A stretch of 27,442 bases of DNA, taken from positions 1 to 27,442 of the forward strand of contig DKPV01000082.1 in the NCBI GenBank assembly GCA_002471375.1. Direction: 5' to 3'. The DNA comes from Flavobacteriales bacterium UBA7325. Lineage in GTDB: Bacteria > Bacteroidota > Bacteroidia > Flavobacteriales_D > Crocinitomicaceae. This document shows positions 1-7,860 of this stretch, piece by piece (within the stretch, counting starts at the first letter, position 1; every line of letters starts with the position of its first letter). Under the pieces are notes generated by a model that was given only the letters and a program-made list of their open reading frames with translations, made no database searches and was not told where the DNA came from. A program made the position numbers and the translations under genes.

Positions 1-1033
1 AGGAGTCGCCATCAGCATTGAAGGTGTACAACTTATCCTTGTAGTAATCAAAGACAAATAATGTATCATTTCGATGAAATAGTGGAGCATACAACTCCTT
101 ATAATAGGGTGACTGAGTGAAATAGTTCGCACCTACATAGACCTCCGCATCAACACCCGTTTGAAGTTCTAAATTCTTTGCCCACAATCGGGTTCTAACA
201 TCTACCCACTTTATTTCCGATCGATAGAGCTCCATCATTAAATCATCCTGGATACCCAATATTTTTGAATATGCCGAGTCCAATTGATCGAATGAAAAAT
301 ATTCCATTGCCGGAAAATCAGGATTAAATGTAGTGAAATACATTTTTGTTGTGTTTGTATCCACTATCGGCGCGACATATTTTGTGAAGTACTCCTTATC
401 CAAAGTTGCTATTTCAATGCGCTTTCCATAAATGTAAATTCCGAAGACATTCTTTTCACAAATGATGTGAGGATTGCCACGATAATCACTTACGAGCTCA
501 TATGCTCTGCCAGGAATTTCAAAGTTGTTCACGATGTTTCCATCATATAAAATTAACTCACTCCTCTTTTTTAGTCGCTTTGGATAGCTAAGTAAAATCA
601 ATCTACCATCGGGTAGTATTTCAAAATCTTGAACATGTAAACGATCAGAACTAAATACTGTATCCGGTTTTCCTGGCGTTGAAATCACGATTTCATCTAA
701 ATCTCTTAAACGAATCCCGTCTATCTCGATTTCTACAACTATTGTATCGAGTCTTTCGCGTGAAGAAATCCTAATAAAAGAACTAATTGAATTGAATCTG
801 GGGTGTGTTAGTCCATAATTCAGCTTCACACCCATAGGCACCTGAAATGATAACTCACCCTTCCTACTCGTGCTTTTGAAGAGTTGAGTCGAATCATAGC
901 TAATTGATGCTGTGACATTTTGAATGGGATCCTCATACTTTGCATCGATTACTTTCATAACCACAACCAGAGAATCCTGCCCAAAAGATTTAAGGGCTAC
1001 GAATAAAATGATAAAGAGGTTCAAGATTTTCAT
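1..1033 (-). CDS. Exported protein, carboxypeptidase-regulatory-like N-terminus plus possible beta-propeller (C-terminus cut by window edge)
   Basis: The frame is open from an ATG at 1033 to the left edge, giving about 344 visible residues with no stop; the C-terminus lies outside the window. Residues 1-18 (MKILNLFIILFVALKSFG) form a signal peptide followed by Gln-Asp. Residues about 20-100 look like a small beta-sandwich of the CarboxypepD_reg type, with a VxDxxxxxPIxxVTASI pattern and later GxLSFxVP. Next come LDEIVIS and short beta-strand blocks such as DFEILPDGRLILLSY and YELVSDYRGNPHII, which suggest propeller blades. A secreted or outer-envelope location is likely. The gene lies downstream of mdh on the same strand but beyond a hairpin terminator, so it is probably a separate transcript. 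Its function is not recognised and the domain calls are by pattern only. Confidence 0.75.
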   Translation of the reverse strand, partial: MKILNLFIILFVALKSFGQDSLVVVMKVIDAKYEDPIQNVTASISYDSTQLFKSTSRKGELSFQVPMGVKLNYGLTHPRFNSISSFIRISSRERLDTIVVEIEIDGIRLRDLDEIVISTPGKPDTVFSSDRLHVQDFEILPDGRLILLSYPKRLKKRSELILYDGNIVNNFEIPGRAYELVSDYRGNPHIICEKNVFGIYIYGKRIEIATLDKEYFTKYVAPIVDTNTTKMYFTTFNPDFPAMEYFSFDQLDSAYSKILGIQDDLMMELYRSEIKWVDVRTRLWAKNLELQTGVDAEVYVGANYFTQSPYYKELYAPLFHRNDTLFVFDYYKDKLYTFNADGDS

Positions 1034-1076
1034 AATCACTACTAAGATGCAGATAAACTATAATTCCATAAATGCA

Positions 1077-1106
1077 AAAACTCTTCCACAAATGCAGAAG
1101 AGTTTT
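1077..1106 (-). terminator. Rho-independent terminator of mdh
   Basis: A perfect 10-bp inverted repeat, AAAACTCTTC (1077-1086) and GAAGAGTTTT (1097-1106), encloses a 10-nt loop. Read on the minus strand, the descending arm ends in five T (1080-1076). It sits 23 bases beyond the mdh stop codon and before the next minus-strand gene, as expected for an mdh terminator. Confidence 0.75.
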
Positions 1107-1129
1107 AAAACTATTTATGTTGATGTTAA

Positions 1130-2068
1130 CTATACGTCAACATTCATGTTATCAAGAACACTCATAACGTTACGAACAGCTTCTGCTGACTCAGCCAACA
1201 TTGCTTTCTCACTGTCATTCAAATCAAGTTCAATAATTTTCTCGATTCCTCCTTTACCTAGAACTACTGGTACTCCTAAATATATATCTTTCATGTCGTA
1301 CTCACCATCTAGCCAAGCACAAACTGGGAAGACACGTTTTTGATCACGTACAATCGCCTCAACCATCTGAGCCGCTGCAGCTCCTGGAGCGTACCATGCA
1401 GATGTTCCAAGAAGTTTAACGATCTCTCCACCACCAAACTTAGTTCGCTCTATGATTTCATTAAGTTTTTCTTCTCCTAAGAATTCAGTGACAGGAATAC
1501 CACCAACAGTCGTGTAACGAGTTAATGGAACCATAGTATCACCATGTCCTCCCATCAATACCGCTTGGATATCTTTAGGTGAAACATTCAATTCTTCAGC
1601 TATGAATGAACGGTAACGAGCTGTATCAAGCACACCTGCCATTCCAAACACTTGGCTACGATCAACTTTGGCAGTTAAATAAGCACAATAAGTCATCACG
1701 TCCAATGGATTTGAAACGATAATGATTTTCGCTTTTGGCGAATACTTAATTACATTTTCGGTAACCATCTTCACGATCCCAGCATTCGTAGCGATTAAAT
1801 CATCACGAGACATTCCTGGTTTTCTTGGAAGTCCAGATGTGATTACAACAACCTCAGAATCTTTGGTCTTAGAATAATCATTTGTTGATCCTACAGTTCT
1901 TGAATCATACAAGTTAATTGGAGATGTTTCCCAGATATCTAGTGCTTTACCTTCGGCAAAACCTTCTTTAATGTCTAGAAGAACAATTTCATTCGCGATT
2001 TCTTTGTGTGCTAAAACATTTGCGCATGTAGCTCCAACGTTTCCAGCTCCTACAACAGTTACTTTCAT
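1130..2068 (-). CDS. mdh: Malate dehydrogenase (LDH-like type)
   Basis: NAD-dependent malate dehydrogenase, 312 residues, the usual length. It interconverts malate and oxaloacetate in the cytoplasm as a TCA-cycle step. The Rossmann motif GAGNVG is at 7-12, followed by the acidic LLDI (Asp32) that binds the NAD ribose. The substrate loop LPRKPGMSRDD carries Arg82 and Arg88; arginine at 82, not glutamine, marks a malate rather than lactate enzyme. SNPLD at 119-123, Asp148/Arg151 and the catalytic His175 in GGHGDTMVP are all present. The start is an ATG with no closer alternative. It is a single-gene unit, divergent from the sigma-factor gene, with a -7-like box (TAACTTCG, 2119-2112) about 43 bases upstream and a hairpin terminator downstream. 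No anomalies were seen. Confidence 0.97.
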   Translation of the reverse strand: MKVTVVGAGNVGATCANVLAHKEIANEIVLLDIKEGFAEGKALDIWETSPINLYDSRTVGSTNDYSKTKDSEVVVITSGLPRKPGMSRDDLIATNAGIVKMVTENVIKYSPKAKIIIVSNPLDVMTYCAYLTAKVDRSQVFGMAGVLDTARYRSFIAEELNVSPKDIQAVLMGGHGDTMVPLTRYTTVGGIPVTEFLGEEKLNEIIERTKFGGGEIVKLLGTSAWYAPGAAAAQMVEAIVRDQKRVFPVCAWLDGEYDMKDIYLGVPVVLGKGGIEKIIELDLNDSEKAMLAESAEAVRNVMSVLDNMNVDV

Positions 2069-2111
2069 TTCTTGATTTTTGGTCTAATTATATTCGTCGA
2101 TAGTAAGGTCG

Positions 2112-2119
2112 CGAAGTTA
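2112..2119 (-). promoter_or_regulatory. mdh: Candidate -7 box of the mdh promoter
   Basis: The minus strand reads TAACTTCG, one mismatch from the Bacteroidota consensus TAnnTTTG, in the 167-bp divergent region between mdh and the sigma gene. It would give an mdh leader of about 35-40 bases. No clear -33 TTG is seen. The box is overlapped by the left arm of an inverted repeat (2118-2154). Confidence 0.35.
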
Positions 2120-2154
2120 GCACATTTTGTTTGAAAAAGTTTTACTTTGTGCTA
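2118..2154. repeat. Inverted repeat between divergent mdh and sigma genes, possible operator
   Basis: TAGCACA (2118-2124) and TGTGCTA (2148-2154) are exact inverted copies separated by 23 bases. The symmetry continues outward with a one-base offset (AAGT before, ACTT after). The left arm overlaps the candidate mdh -7 box. Without a T-run this is not a terminator. Regulator binding is an inference. Confidence 0.4.
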
Positions 2155-2235
2155 CTTAATTGAGGAGGATAGAAAGAATTTTATCATCAAAGGCAACGCA
2201 CCAAAGCAAATTGCGTCTAACTAACGAAACGAAGA

Positions 2236-2805
2236 GTGGAGAACAAAGAGCATTTAAAGAAATTAATCAGCGGATGCCTGAAGAATGATCGACGATCACA
2301 GGAAGAGTTGTTTAAGCTTTATTATGGGAAGATGCTCGTTATCTGTATGCGATACACAGCAGACAGAGACTCAGCAGAAGAAGTGCTCCAGGAAGGTTTT
2401 ATTAAGATCTTTGATAAATTAGAAGCGTTTAATTACAAAGGGTCCTTTGAAGGATGGATGCGAAGAATAATCTCCAATACGGCGATTGATAGCATCCGGA
2501 AATCAAAGAGAAACCCAATATTGACCGATAAGGATGAAGACTTTAAGTTGGGAGCAGAAGATTCGGTTGTTATTGCTGAAGAGTTAGAATCTTTAGGATT
2601 AAAAGCTGAAATGGCTATGGAAGCGATAGGCCAACTGTCACCTGCGTACAAAGCAGTGTTTAATCTCTATGTGTTAGAAGAATACACGCACAAAGAAATT
2701 GCAGAAATCCTAGGTGTCAGTGAAGGAACGTCAAAGTCGAATTTATCAAAGGCAAAATTGAACTTGCAGAAAATACTTAAAGAAAAGTTCATGAATATTG
2801 ATTAG
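2236..2805 (+). CDS. RNA polymerase sigma-70 family factor (ECF-like)
   Basis: A 189-residue alternative sigma factor. Residues about 25-90 match region 2: YYGKMLVICMRY, the core-binding helix with AEEVLQEGFIKIF (47-59), then the -10-binding segment with RRIISNTAIDSIRK. Residues about 132-183 match region 4, ending with the helix-turn-helix THKEIAEILGVSEGTSKSNL. The start is a GTG at 2236: an in-frame TAA at 2218-2220 blocks any upstream start, and the first internal ATG (residue 33) would cut region 2. The next gene begins one base after the TAG stop, so the two are co-transcribed and probably translationally coupled. That gene encodes a single-pass membrane protein placed as an anti-sigma partner. 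The target regulon cannot be read from the window. Confidence 0.92.
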   Translation: MENKEHLKKLISGCLKNDRRSQEELFKLYYGKMLVICMRYTADRDSAEEVLQEGFIKIFDKLEAFNYKGSFEGWMRRIISNTAIDSIRKSKRNPILTDKDEDFKLGAEDSVVIAEELESLGLKAEMAMEAIGQLSPAYKAVFNLYVLEEYTHKEIAEILGVSEGTSKSNLSKAKLNLQKILKEKFMNID

Positions 2806-2806
2806 A

Positions 2807-4114
2807 ATGAAAGAACCGATTGAAGATTTATTTAAGAAAAGCTTAGAGGGACATGAGATGTCGTATCGCCCTGAAGCTTGGAGCGCAATGAGTGCTCGTC
2901 TGGATGCTAATCAACCTCTAGCTTCTCCGCGATCGTACAAAAGATATTACATCGCTGCTGCTGGAATAAGCATTGCTGCGGTTGTATCTTATTTTATATT
3001 TAATAACGGTTCTAATGAGACCGTAGCACAAACCCAAATAGTTCAGAATGATAATTCTGTATCAGAATCGACATCTTCTGAAAAAATGACAAATGGGCAA
3101 ACAAATTCCGGATCGGAAACGAAGACAACTACTCCATCCAAGTCAACAGACCTCACTAACACGACTAATTCAACTTCAGGTGCAACCACATCATCAAGTG
3201 GAACAGCCACGTCGAGTGGAACTGAGACAAATGGGAATGAAAGCAGTACTGCAACAAGTTCATCTTCGAATACTTCGACAACATCTACTTCTAGTACAGC
3301 TAGCTCTTCTAACCCATCAACAACTAGTGGGTCGGAGCACATTGCGGAAACACCAAAGCAAATGATCGTGCCTGCGATAAGAGATTTATGCCTTAATGAG
3401 GCAGTCCTTATTGAAAACAAGAATGATCGAAAGATCATGGTTTTAGCTCCAAATGGAACAATTACAGCGATCAATCCACGAAAAGCATTGAATTACCAAC
3501 CGAACATGGTAGGTATGCACGGTATTGGATTCTTGGAGAATGATGATTTCTATTCAGAATCGACATTTAGCGTACATGGTACTCCTGAAGCTGACTTCTC
3601 AATTGATGATATTAATAAATTTCAATCAGGAATCCCGACAAGTCATGTAGTTGCCGGAACCTCGAGTGACACTTATGTATGGAAAGCAAATGGACAAACT
3701 GTGAATGGATCGGAAGCAGATCTGCATTTCTACAAAAAAGGTAAGCAAAACATTTCCTTGACAGTATCAAATGAAGTGTGCACAGCTACTGCTATTAAAT
3801 CAGTATTCATTGAAGACGACTACAATCTAATGGCAGTGAGTGCATTCACACCACTAGGAAATGACCCTAGAAATATAACTTTTATGCCTTTCGCCTTGAC
3901 GGAACGCAATGTTAACTTTAACATGGTTATCATTGACAGTAAGGATGGCGGCGTAGTTTACGAAACTTCAGATTCAGACCAACCTTGGGATGGTACTGAT
4001 ATGAGAAGTGGTGAACGCAACAGAGGTATAACTACCTACATATGGAAGGTTGTGTTGTATAACCCGGAACTGAACGAACCGGCAGAGTACATCGGAACCG
4101 TGACTAAACTATAA
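2807..4114 (+). CDS. Putative membrane anti-sigma factor with PKD-like and CHU_C-like periplasmic domains
   Basis: A 435-residue protein. I use the ATG at 2807, one base after the sigma stop; a TTG at 2798 would add three residues. Residues 1-46 form a short cytoplasmic segment (DLFKKSLEGHE, YRPEAWSAMSARLD) like the start of many Bacteroidota anti-sigma proteins. One transmembrane helix lies at about 47-65; the RSYKR charges before it place the C-terminus in the periplasm. Residues about 82-175 are an extreme Ser/Thr/Gly/Asn linker. Residues about 283-345 look like a PKD/Ig fold (YVWKANGQ, NISLTVSNEVC). Residues 346-435 resemble a CHU_C-type sorting domain: FTP, VVYETSDSDQPWDG, then YIWKVVLY. 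There is no cleavable signal peptide. The anti-sigma role is inferred from position and topology. A strong terminator follows directly. Confidence 0.75.
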   Translation: MKEPIEDLFKKSLEGHEMSYRPEAWSAMSARLDANQPLASPRSYKRYYIAAAGISIAAVVSYFIFNNGSNETVAQTQIVQNDNSVSESTSSEKMTNGQTNSGSETKTTTPSKSTDLTNTTNSTSGATTSSSGTATSSGTETNGNESSTATSSSSNTSTTSTSSTASSSNPSTTSGSEHIAETPKQMIVPAIRDLCLNEAVLIENKNDRKIMVLAPNGTITAINPRKALNYQPNMVGMHGIGFLENDDFYSESTFSVHGTPEADFSIDDINKFQSGIPTSHVVAGTSSDTYVWKANGQTVNGSEADLHFYKKGKQNISLTVSNEVCTATAIKSVFIEDDYNLMAVSAFTPLGNDPRNITFMPFALTERNVNFNMVIIDSKDGGVVYETSDSDQPWDGTDMRSGERNRGITTYIWKVVLYNPELNEPAEYIGTVTKL

Positions 4115-4115
4115 G

Positions 4116-4138
4116 AAAAGGGCTTCGGCCCTTTTTTT
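4116..4138 (+). terminator. Rho-independent terminator with UUCG tetraloop
   Basis: AAAAGGGC (4116-4123), loop TTCG (4124-4127) and GCCCTTTT (4128-4135) form an 8-bp stem closed by the stable C(UUCG)G tetraloop, followed by T through 4138. It begins one base after the stop of the membrane anti-sigma gene and ends the sigma/anti-sigma operon. Confidence 0.93.
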
Positions 4139-4193
4139 ATATCATAAAAGGAAGTTGTCATAAATCATCTATGGAGTAGCGAACTTTTTTCCG

Positions 4194-4201
4194 TATATTT
4201 T
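4194..4201 (+). promoter_or_regulatory. Weak candidate -7 box for the CHU_C-domain secreted protein
   Basis: TATATTTT (followed by CG) is one mismatch from TAnnTTTG in the 130-bp gap between the UUCG terminator and the next gene. It would give a leader of about 60 bases that includes the hairpin at 4232-4250. No TTG is found at the expected -33 spacing, so the call is tentative. Confidence 0.25.
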
Positions 4202-4231
4202 CGTCATATTTATGAGACTTGCTTTACTAAC

Positions 4232-4250
4232 CTTGATTCTTTGAGTCAAG
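4232..4250 (+). promoter_or_regulatory. Leader hairpin before the secreted CHU_C protein gene
   Basis: CTTGATTC, TTT and GAGTCAAG fold into an 8-bp stem (one G-U pair) with a 3-base loop, ending 18 bases before the TTG start codon at 4269. There is no T-run after it, so it is not a terminator. A role in mRNA stability or initiation is possible but unproven. Confidence 0.35.
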
Positions 4251-4268
4251 AACACAAAATAAACGATA

Positions 4269-5252
4269 TTGAACAATTTTAAAAGCATACTACTTTTTTT
4301 ACTCCTTGCCTTTAACTCCACTGCTCAAGAGAATTTAGTCATAAATGGAGATTTTGAAGAATACTGGGCTTGTCCAGATAATGTTACTCAAATTGAGCGT
4401 TGTAAAAACGTCTATAATCCTCTTTTTTATCCGCCGCCAGCATGGTCGAGCACATCTGACTTTTTCCATGCATGTGCTGGTTTCCCGAGCTTAGCAGGAT
4501 CGCCATACAATGAACAAGGATTTCAATTACCACAATCTGGAAATGGTTATTTAGGGTTATCAATGTCTAAGTCTGAGTTTAACTACTACAATGAGTATAT
4601 CCAATTGGAGTTCTCTACAGTACTTGAGGCTGGAGAAAATTATCAATTCAGTATTTATGTTAATCTAGCGGATAGAGTAGAATACACTTCACCGAATATT
4701 CAGTTCAAGTTCATCGATTCGAACTTAGACTATAATGTTTTGCTCAGTGATATTATGGATGCTGATGTTAAGAGCACTGTGGAGTTCTCTGACACTGTTA
4801 ATTGGGAGAAAATTGAATTTGAATACGAAGCATCAGGAGGAGAGAAATATGTGATCATTGGGAATTTTGATGGCCCAAGCGATACGCCATTCACTTACCT
4901 ATACAACCTGCCAGGAATTAGTGATGGGCAGACTACCTACTTCTATTTTGATAATGCATCAATGATTGACCTTAACGTTACAATCGAATTCCCTAATGTA
5001 TTCACACCAAATGATGATAATGTGAACGATTTGTTTTATCCGAAATCAGGATCTGGACAGATTGAAACATTCTATATCTTAAATCGCTGGGGAAATGTGA
5101 TTTACGAATCTGATTCAAACTTTGTCTGGGATGGAAAGAATGTATTGGGATCGCAGGCCAAAGATGGAGTCTACTTCTACAAAGTTGTTCCAAAGGAATA
5201 TGTTGAAGAAGAAAAAGATACCTACTCGGGTAGATTTCACTTAATGAGATAA
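4269..5252 (+). CDS. Secreted protein with gliding-associated (CHU_C-type) C-terminal sorting domain
   Basis: A 327-residue exported protein. It starts at a TTG (4269); an in-frame TAA at 4260-4262 excludes any longer form. Residues 1-19 (MNNFKSILLFLLLAFNSTA) are a clean signal peptide cleaved before Gln20. Residues about 22-235 form a beta-rich domain beginning NLVINGDFEEYWACP, common as a jelly-roll/carbohydrate-binding-like module in Bacteroidota surface proteins. Residues about 240-327 are a classic CHU_C/type B type IX sorting domain: FPNVFTPNDDNVNDLFYP, then FYILNRWGNVIYE, VWDG, AKDGVYFYKV and final SGRFHLMR. It should cross the outer membrane by type IX secretion. The cargo function is unknown. 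It is transcribed separately from the upstream sigma operon and runs convergently towards the GSCFA gene with a 9-base gap. Confidence 0.9.
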   Translation: MNNFKSILLFLLLAFNSTAQENLVINGDFEEYWACPDNVTQIERCKNVYNPLFYPPPAWSSTSDFFHACAGFPSLAGSPYNEQGFQLPQSGNGYLGLSMSKSEFNYYNEYIQLEFSTVLEAGENYQFSIYVNLADRVEYTSPNIQFKFIDSNLDYNVLLSDIMDADVKSTVEFSDTVNWEKIEFEYEASGGEKYVIIGNFDGPSDTPFTYLYNLPGISDGQTTYFYFDNASMIDLNVTIEFPNVFTPNDDNVNDLFYPKSGSGQIETFYILNRWGNVIYESDSNFVWDGKNVLGSQAKDGVYFYKVVPKEYVEEEKDTYSGRFHLMR

Positions 5253-5261
5253 ACAGAAAGA

Positions 5262-6203
5262 CTATTCCCAATAAACCATAGGGTACTTCTCCTCTATATC
5301 GCACCTAACAGTATTTGTCTTCTCTAAATGGCGTTTACTCTGGATGGAATCTGGATGAAGCTGATCATGATTGAGAGATGTATTAATATTTCGAACCTTA
5401 TTTGCTAAGGCCCTTGTATCTTCTGAAAAATATGAGCGCATAAAGAAGTCCCAGACAAATTCGATTGCTGCTGCATTTGGATGGATCAAATCTTCCTTGT
5501 AGAATCGGTAATCGCGTAATTGATCAAGAATCAACTCATAAGAGGGAAAATATCCAACCCTGTTAAGATCGCATAGTTCGTGCGACAACTCGATTAATCG
5601 CCCCTTACTTCTATTATTCTCAATCAACCCATCCTTCAAGTGACGCACAGGACTAACAGAGAACAGTATCTCCAATTCTGGATTAAAATCATGCAACAAT
5701 GAAACCGTTTTCGTCCAACGCTCATACATCTGCGATGAACTGCTCAGTTCTTTTTTAAACACGTCTTGATGTTCCTTATGGCAATTAGCAACGATGGTAT
5801 TCAAATCTTGATGATTATATCCCCAGCTCGTTCCAAAGGTGATTACGAGAATTTTCGCTGAACTTAATCGTTCTTTTAGATTCTGTCGAGACTGTAGTAG
5901 ATTTTCACGTAGTTCTTCTTCTGACATTCCATACACTTTACTGGAGGAATTCCAGGAGAAATAGATGTCATCCCGTTTATGAACTGCAACACTCGTATCA
6001 TTTAAAATTGCAGCCTCAATAGAATTAGCAATAGACAATGGATGAAACAAAGTCCCGAAAGGATTGCTCAAAACCTTGAAACCATGTTTTACAAAGTGGG
6101 TTCTCATAGAATCTGCGAAGCAACTCCCTAAGAGAATAACTTCTTCACCATGCTTGATCTGTAGTCGATTTTGTTGAGGTGGAAATGATAACATTAAATC
6201 CAT
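5262..6203 (-). CDS. GSCFA domain protein (SGNH-hydrolase-like)
   Basis: A 313-residue protein with the family's namesake motif GSCFA at 26-30 inside VILLGSCFADSM, then NPFGTLFHPLSIANSIE, the TFGTSWGY block and a late DLIHPNAAAIEFVWDF segment that corresponds to the Asp/His end of SGNH-type active sites. No signal peptide or membrane segment is visible, so it is probably cytoplasmic. GSCFA proteins are common in Bacteroidota and lack a well-established substrate; hydrolase or acyl-transfer activity is family-level inference. It is the last gene of the bamD-recN operon: its ATG lies 7 bases beyond the recN stop, with an AGAGG just upstream. It converges on the plus-strand secreted protein gene with no visible terminator between them. 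Confidence 0.88.
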   Translation of the reverse strand: MDLMLSFPPQQNRLQIKHGEEVILLGSCFADSMRTHFVKHGFKVLSNPFGTLFHPLSIANSIEAAILNDTSVAVHKRDDIYFSWNSSSKVYGMSEEELRENLLQSRQNLKERLSSAKILVITFGTSWGYNHQDLNTIVANCHKEHQDVFKKELSSSSQMYERWTKTVSLLHDFNPELEILFSVSPVRHLKDGLIENNRSKGRLIELSHELCDLNRVGYFPSYELILDQLRDYRFYKEDLIHPNAAAIEFVWDFFMRSYFSEDTRALANKVRNINTSLNHDQLHPDSIQSKRHLEKTNTVRCDIEEKYPMVYWE

Positions 6204-6210
6204 AGACCTC

Positions 6211-7860
6211 TTATGACATTAAAGCTTTAGCGTTTTCTAGTGCGGCATCATTAATTTTGTCGCCACTCATCAATCGTGCTGTTTCCTCAATTCTTTCTTC
6301 TTGATTCAGTTGCGAGACAAAAGATTTTGTTCGTCCGTTAATGTTTGATTTTGACACTTTCAAATGCTGACCTCCCTTCGCAGCGACTTGTGGTAGATGT
6401 GTGATAGCAATTACTTGCATCCCCTCACCCATCTTTGTAAGCGTAGCACCTACTTTTTGTGCAACATCTCCAGATACGCCAGTATCAATTTCATCGAAGA
6501 ATATCGTACGCAATTTTGTCTTAGCTGAAATTAAACTCTGTAAGGCTAGCATCACACGCGAAAGTTCTCCTCCACTTGCAGCTTTATGCACTGGCACTGG
6601 CTCTATTCCTGCATTAGGACTAAAGAAAATTTCGAGCTTTGAGTTACCCGTTTCGATTAAACCATCGAGCTTCGTTAGTTTAAACACCAACTCTGTATCA
6701 ACAAGTTTTAGTGATTGTAGAGCTTCCTTCAATTCATTTTCAATCGCAGGTATAGATTTTAGTCTATCGCCATGCAAAGCTTCAGCTAGAGTGTTAAGCT
6801 GGGCATGCTGAGCATTGAGTTCGAGTTCTAATAACTCTACCTCTAACTGCAGCGCTTCATCGCTTACCGAAGAACTCTTCAATTCGTTCCAATAGTCAAG
6901 TAATTCCGATTGATTCCTCGAATGGTGTTTATGAAGAGCTTTATTGTATGCATTCACCTGCTCCGACAACTCCATAAGTTTTGCAGGATCTATTTCGATA
7001 TCGTTCAACTTATCCTCTGCATCTGAAGCTATATCAGTCAATTCAATGAGAGAACTCTCAATACGATCATACATCGCCTTGATTCCTCCATCAATATTAG
7101 AATTCTTCTGCAATGAAGCTTTCAGTAATTGGAGAATATTAATTGCACCTCGATCTCCGTTCAGTCCTTCTGATAGTTCGTCATAACAAAGTTTAATATC
7201 ATCCACATTCTCCGCAGATGTAAGCTCACTTTGTATTTGATCATAATCAATCGCATCCAGACGAAGTTCATTCAATTCAGCTAACTGAAATTCATTATAG
7301 TCAGCCATTGAAGATGATTCAGACAATTTAGTCTTTAGTTTATTTAAGGTTTTTACACCCACCTCATACTCATTAAATGCTATTCTAAATTTCGTAGTAT
7401 TCTCTTTATTTCCCGAGAGGATATCAAGAACATTTAATTGAAATGACAGGTCCTTTAATTCGAGCGTATTGTACTGAGAGTGAATATGCACAAGCTGCGA
7501 TGATAAATCCCTCAGAGTGCTTAATTGAACCGGAGTATCATTGATAAACGCACGTGACCTTCCCTGATTAGATATTTCTCGTCGTACGATGCATTTTTCG
7601 AAGTAATCCAATTCATTCGCACTAAAAAAGGATTCCAAATTGAATTCCGAAACTTCAATTTCAGCTTCAACAATAGATTTGTTTTTCAAATCACCAATAA
7701 TGGAATAATTCGCTCTTTCTCCGAGAATCAAGCTCAATGCATTAAGCAGAATTGACTTACCAGACCCTGTTTCACCCGTTATGACTGTAAATCCAGAAGT
7801 AAATTGAATCTCAACTTCATCTATTAAGGCAAAGTTTTCTATTCTAAGTGATGAAATCAT
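6211..7860 (-). CDS. recN: DNA repair protein RecN
   Basis: A 549-residue SMC-like ATPase of double-strand-break repair, the standard length. The N-terminal head starts MISSLRIENFALIDEVEI, with Walker A GETGSGKS at 29-36. A long coiled-coil region (about 150-370) is rich in Glu, Lys and Leu. The C-terminal head carries the ABC signature ASGGELSRVMLAL, Walker B TIFFDEIDTGVSG and the switch AITHLPQVAA. It is cytoplasmic and loads on single-stranded DNA during recombinational repair. The ATG shares one base with the TAA of the upstream DUF4835 gene (TAATG), so the two are translationally coupled. The order coaBC-porD-recN is, as I recall, widely kept in Flavobacteriia. No internal LexA box or separate promoter was seen. 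Confidence 0.97.
   Translation of the reverse strand: MISSLRIENFALIDEVEIQFTSGFTVITGETGSGKSILLNALSLILGERANYSIIGDLKNKSIVEAEIEVSEFNLESFFSANELDYFEKCIVRREISNQGRSRAFINDTPVQLSTLRDLSSQLVHIHSQYNTLELKDLSFQLNVLDILSGNKENTTKFRIAFNEYEVGVKTLNKLKTKLSESSSMADYNEFQLAELNELRLDAIDYDQIQSELTSAENVDDIKLCYDELSEGLNGDRGAINILQLLKASLQKNSNIDGGIKAMYDRIESSLIELTDIASDAEDKLNDIEIDPAKLMELSEQVNAYNKALHKHHSRNQSELLDYWNELKSSSVSDEALQLEVELLELELNAQHAQLNTLAEALHGDRLKSIPAIENELKEALQSLKLVDTELVFKLTKLDGLIETGNSKLEIFFSPNAGIEPVPVHKAASGGELSRVMLALQSLISAKTKLRTIFFDEIDTGVSGDVAQKVGATLTKMGEGMQVIAITHLPQVAAKGGQHLKVSKSNINGRTKSFVSQLNQEERIEETARLMSGDKINDAALENAKALMS

Noticed and set aside
924..1343. Plus-strand frame of 139 codons across the mdh terminator
   Set aside because: It is antisense to the start of the truncated exported-protein gene and the end of mdh, crosses a terminator and has no recognisable protein pattern.
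3043..3474. Open minus-strand frame of 143 codons rich in Val, Asp and Glu
   Set aside because: It is the complement of the Ser/Thr-rich linker of the 2807-4114 gene. The Val/Asp/Glu bias is simply reversed Thr/Ser/Asn codons, and there is no separate start context.
4116..4138. UUCG hairpin as a possible riboswitch or small RNA
   Set aside because: Stem, tetraloop and T-run directly after a stop codon fit a plain intrinsic terminator.
4233..4244. TTGATTCTTTGA, which also occurs on the minus strand near 26285-26296, as a shared promoter or repeat element
   Set aside because: Two 12-base matches in AT-rich DNA are weak evidence. It fits neither the -7 nor the -33 consensus, and one copy is better explained as part of a hairpin.
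6401..6811. Plus-strand frame of 136 codons inside recN
   Set aside because: Antisense shadow of the conserved RecN C-terminal ATPase head; the RecN frame carries all motifs.
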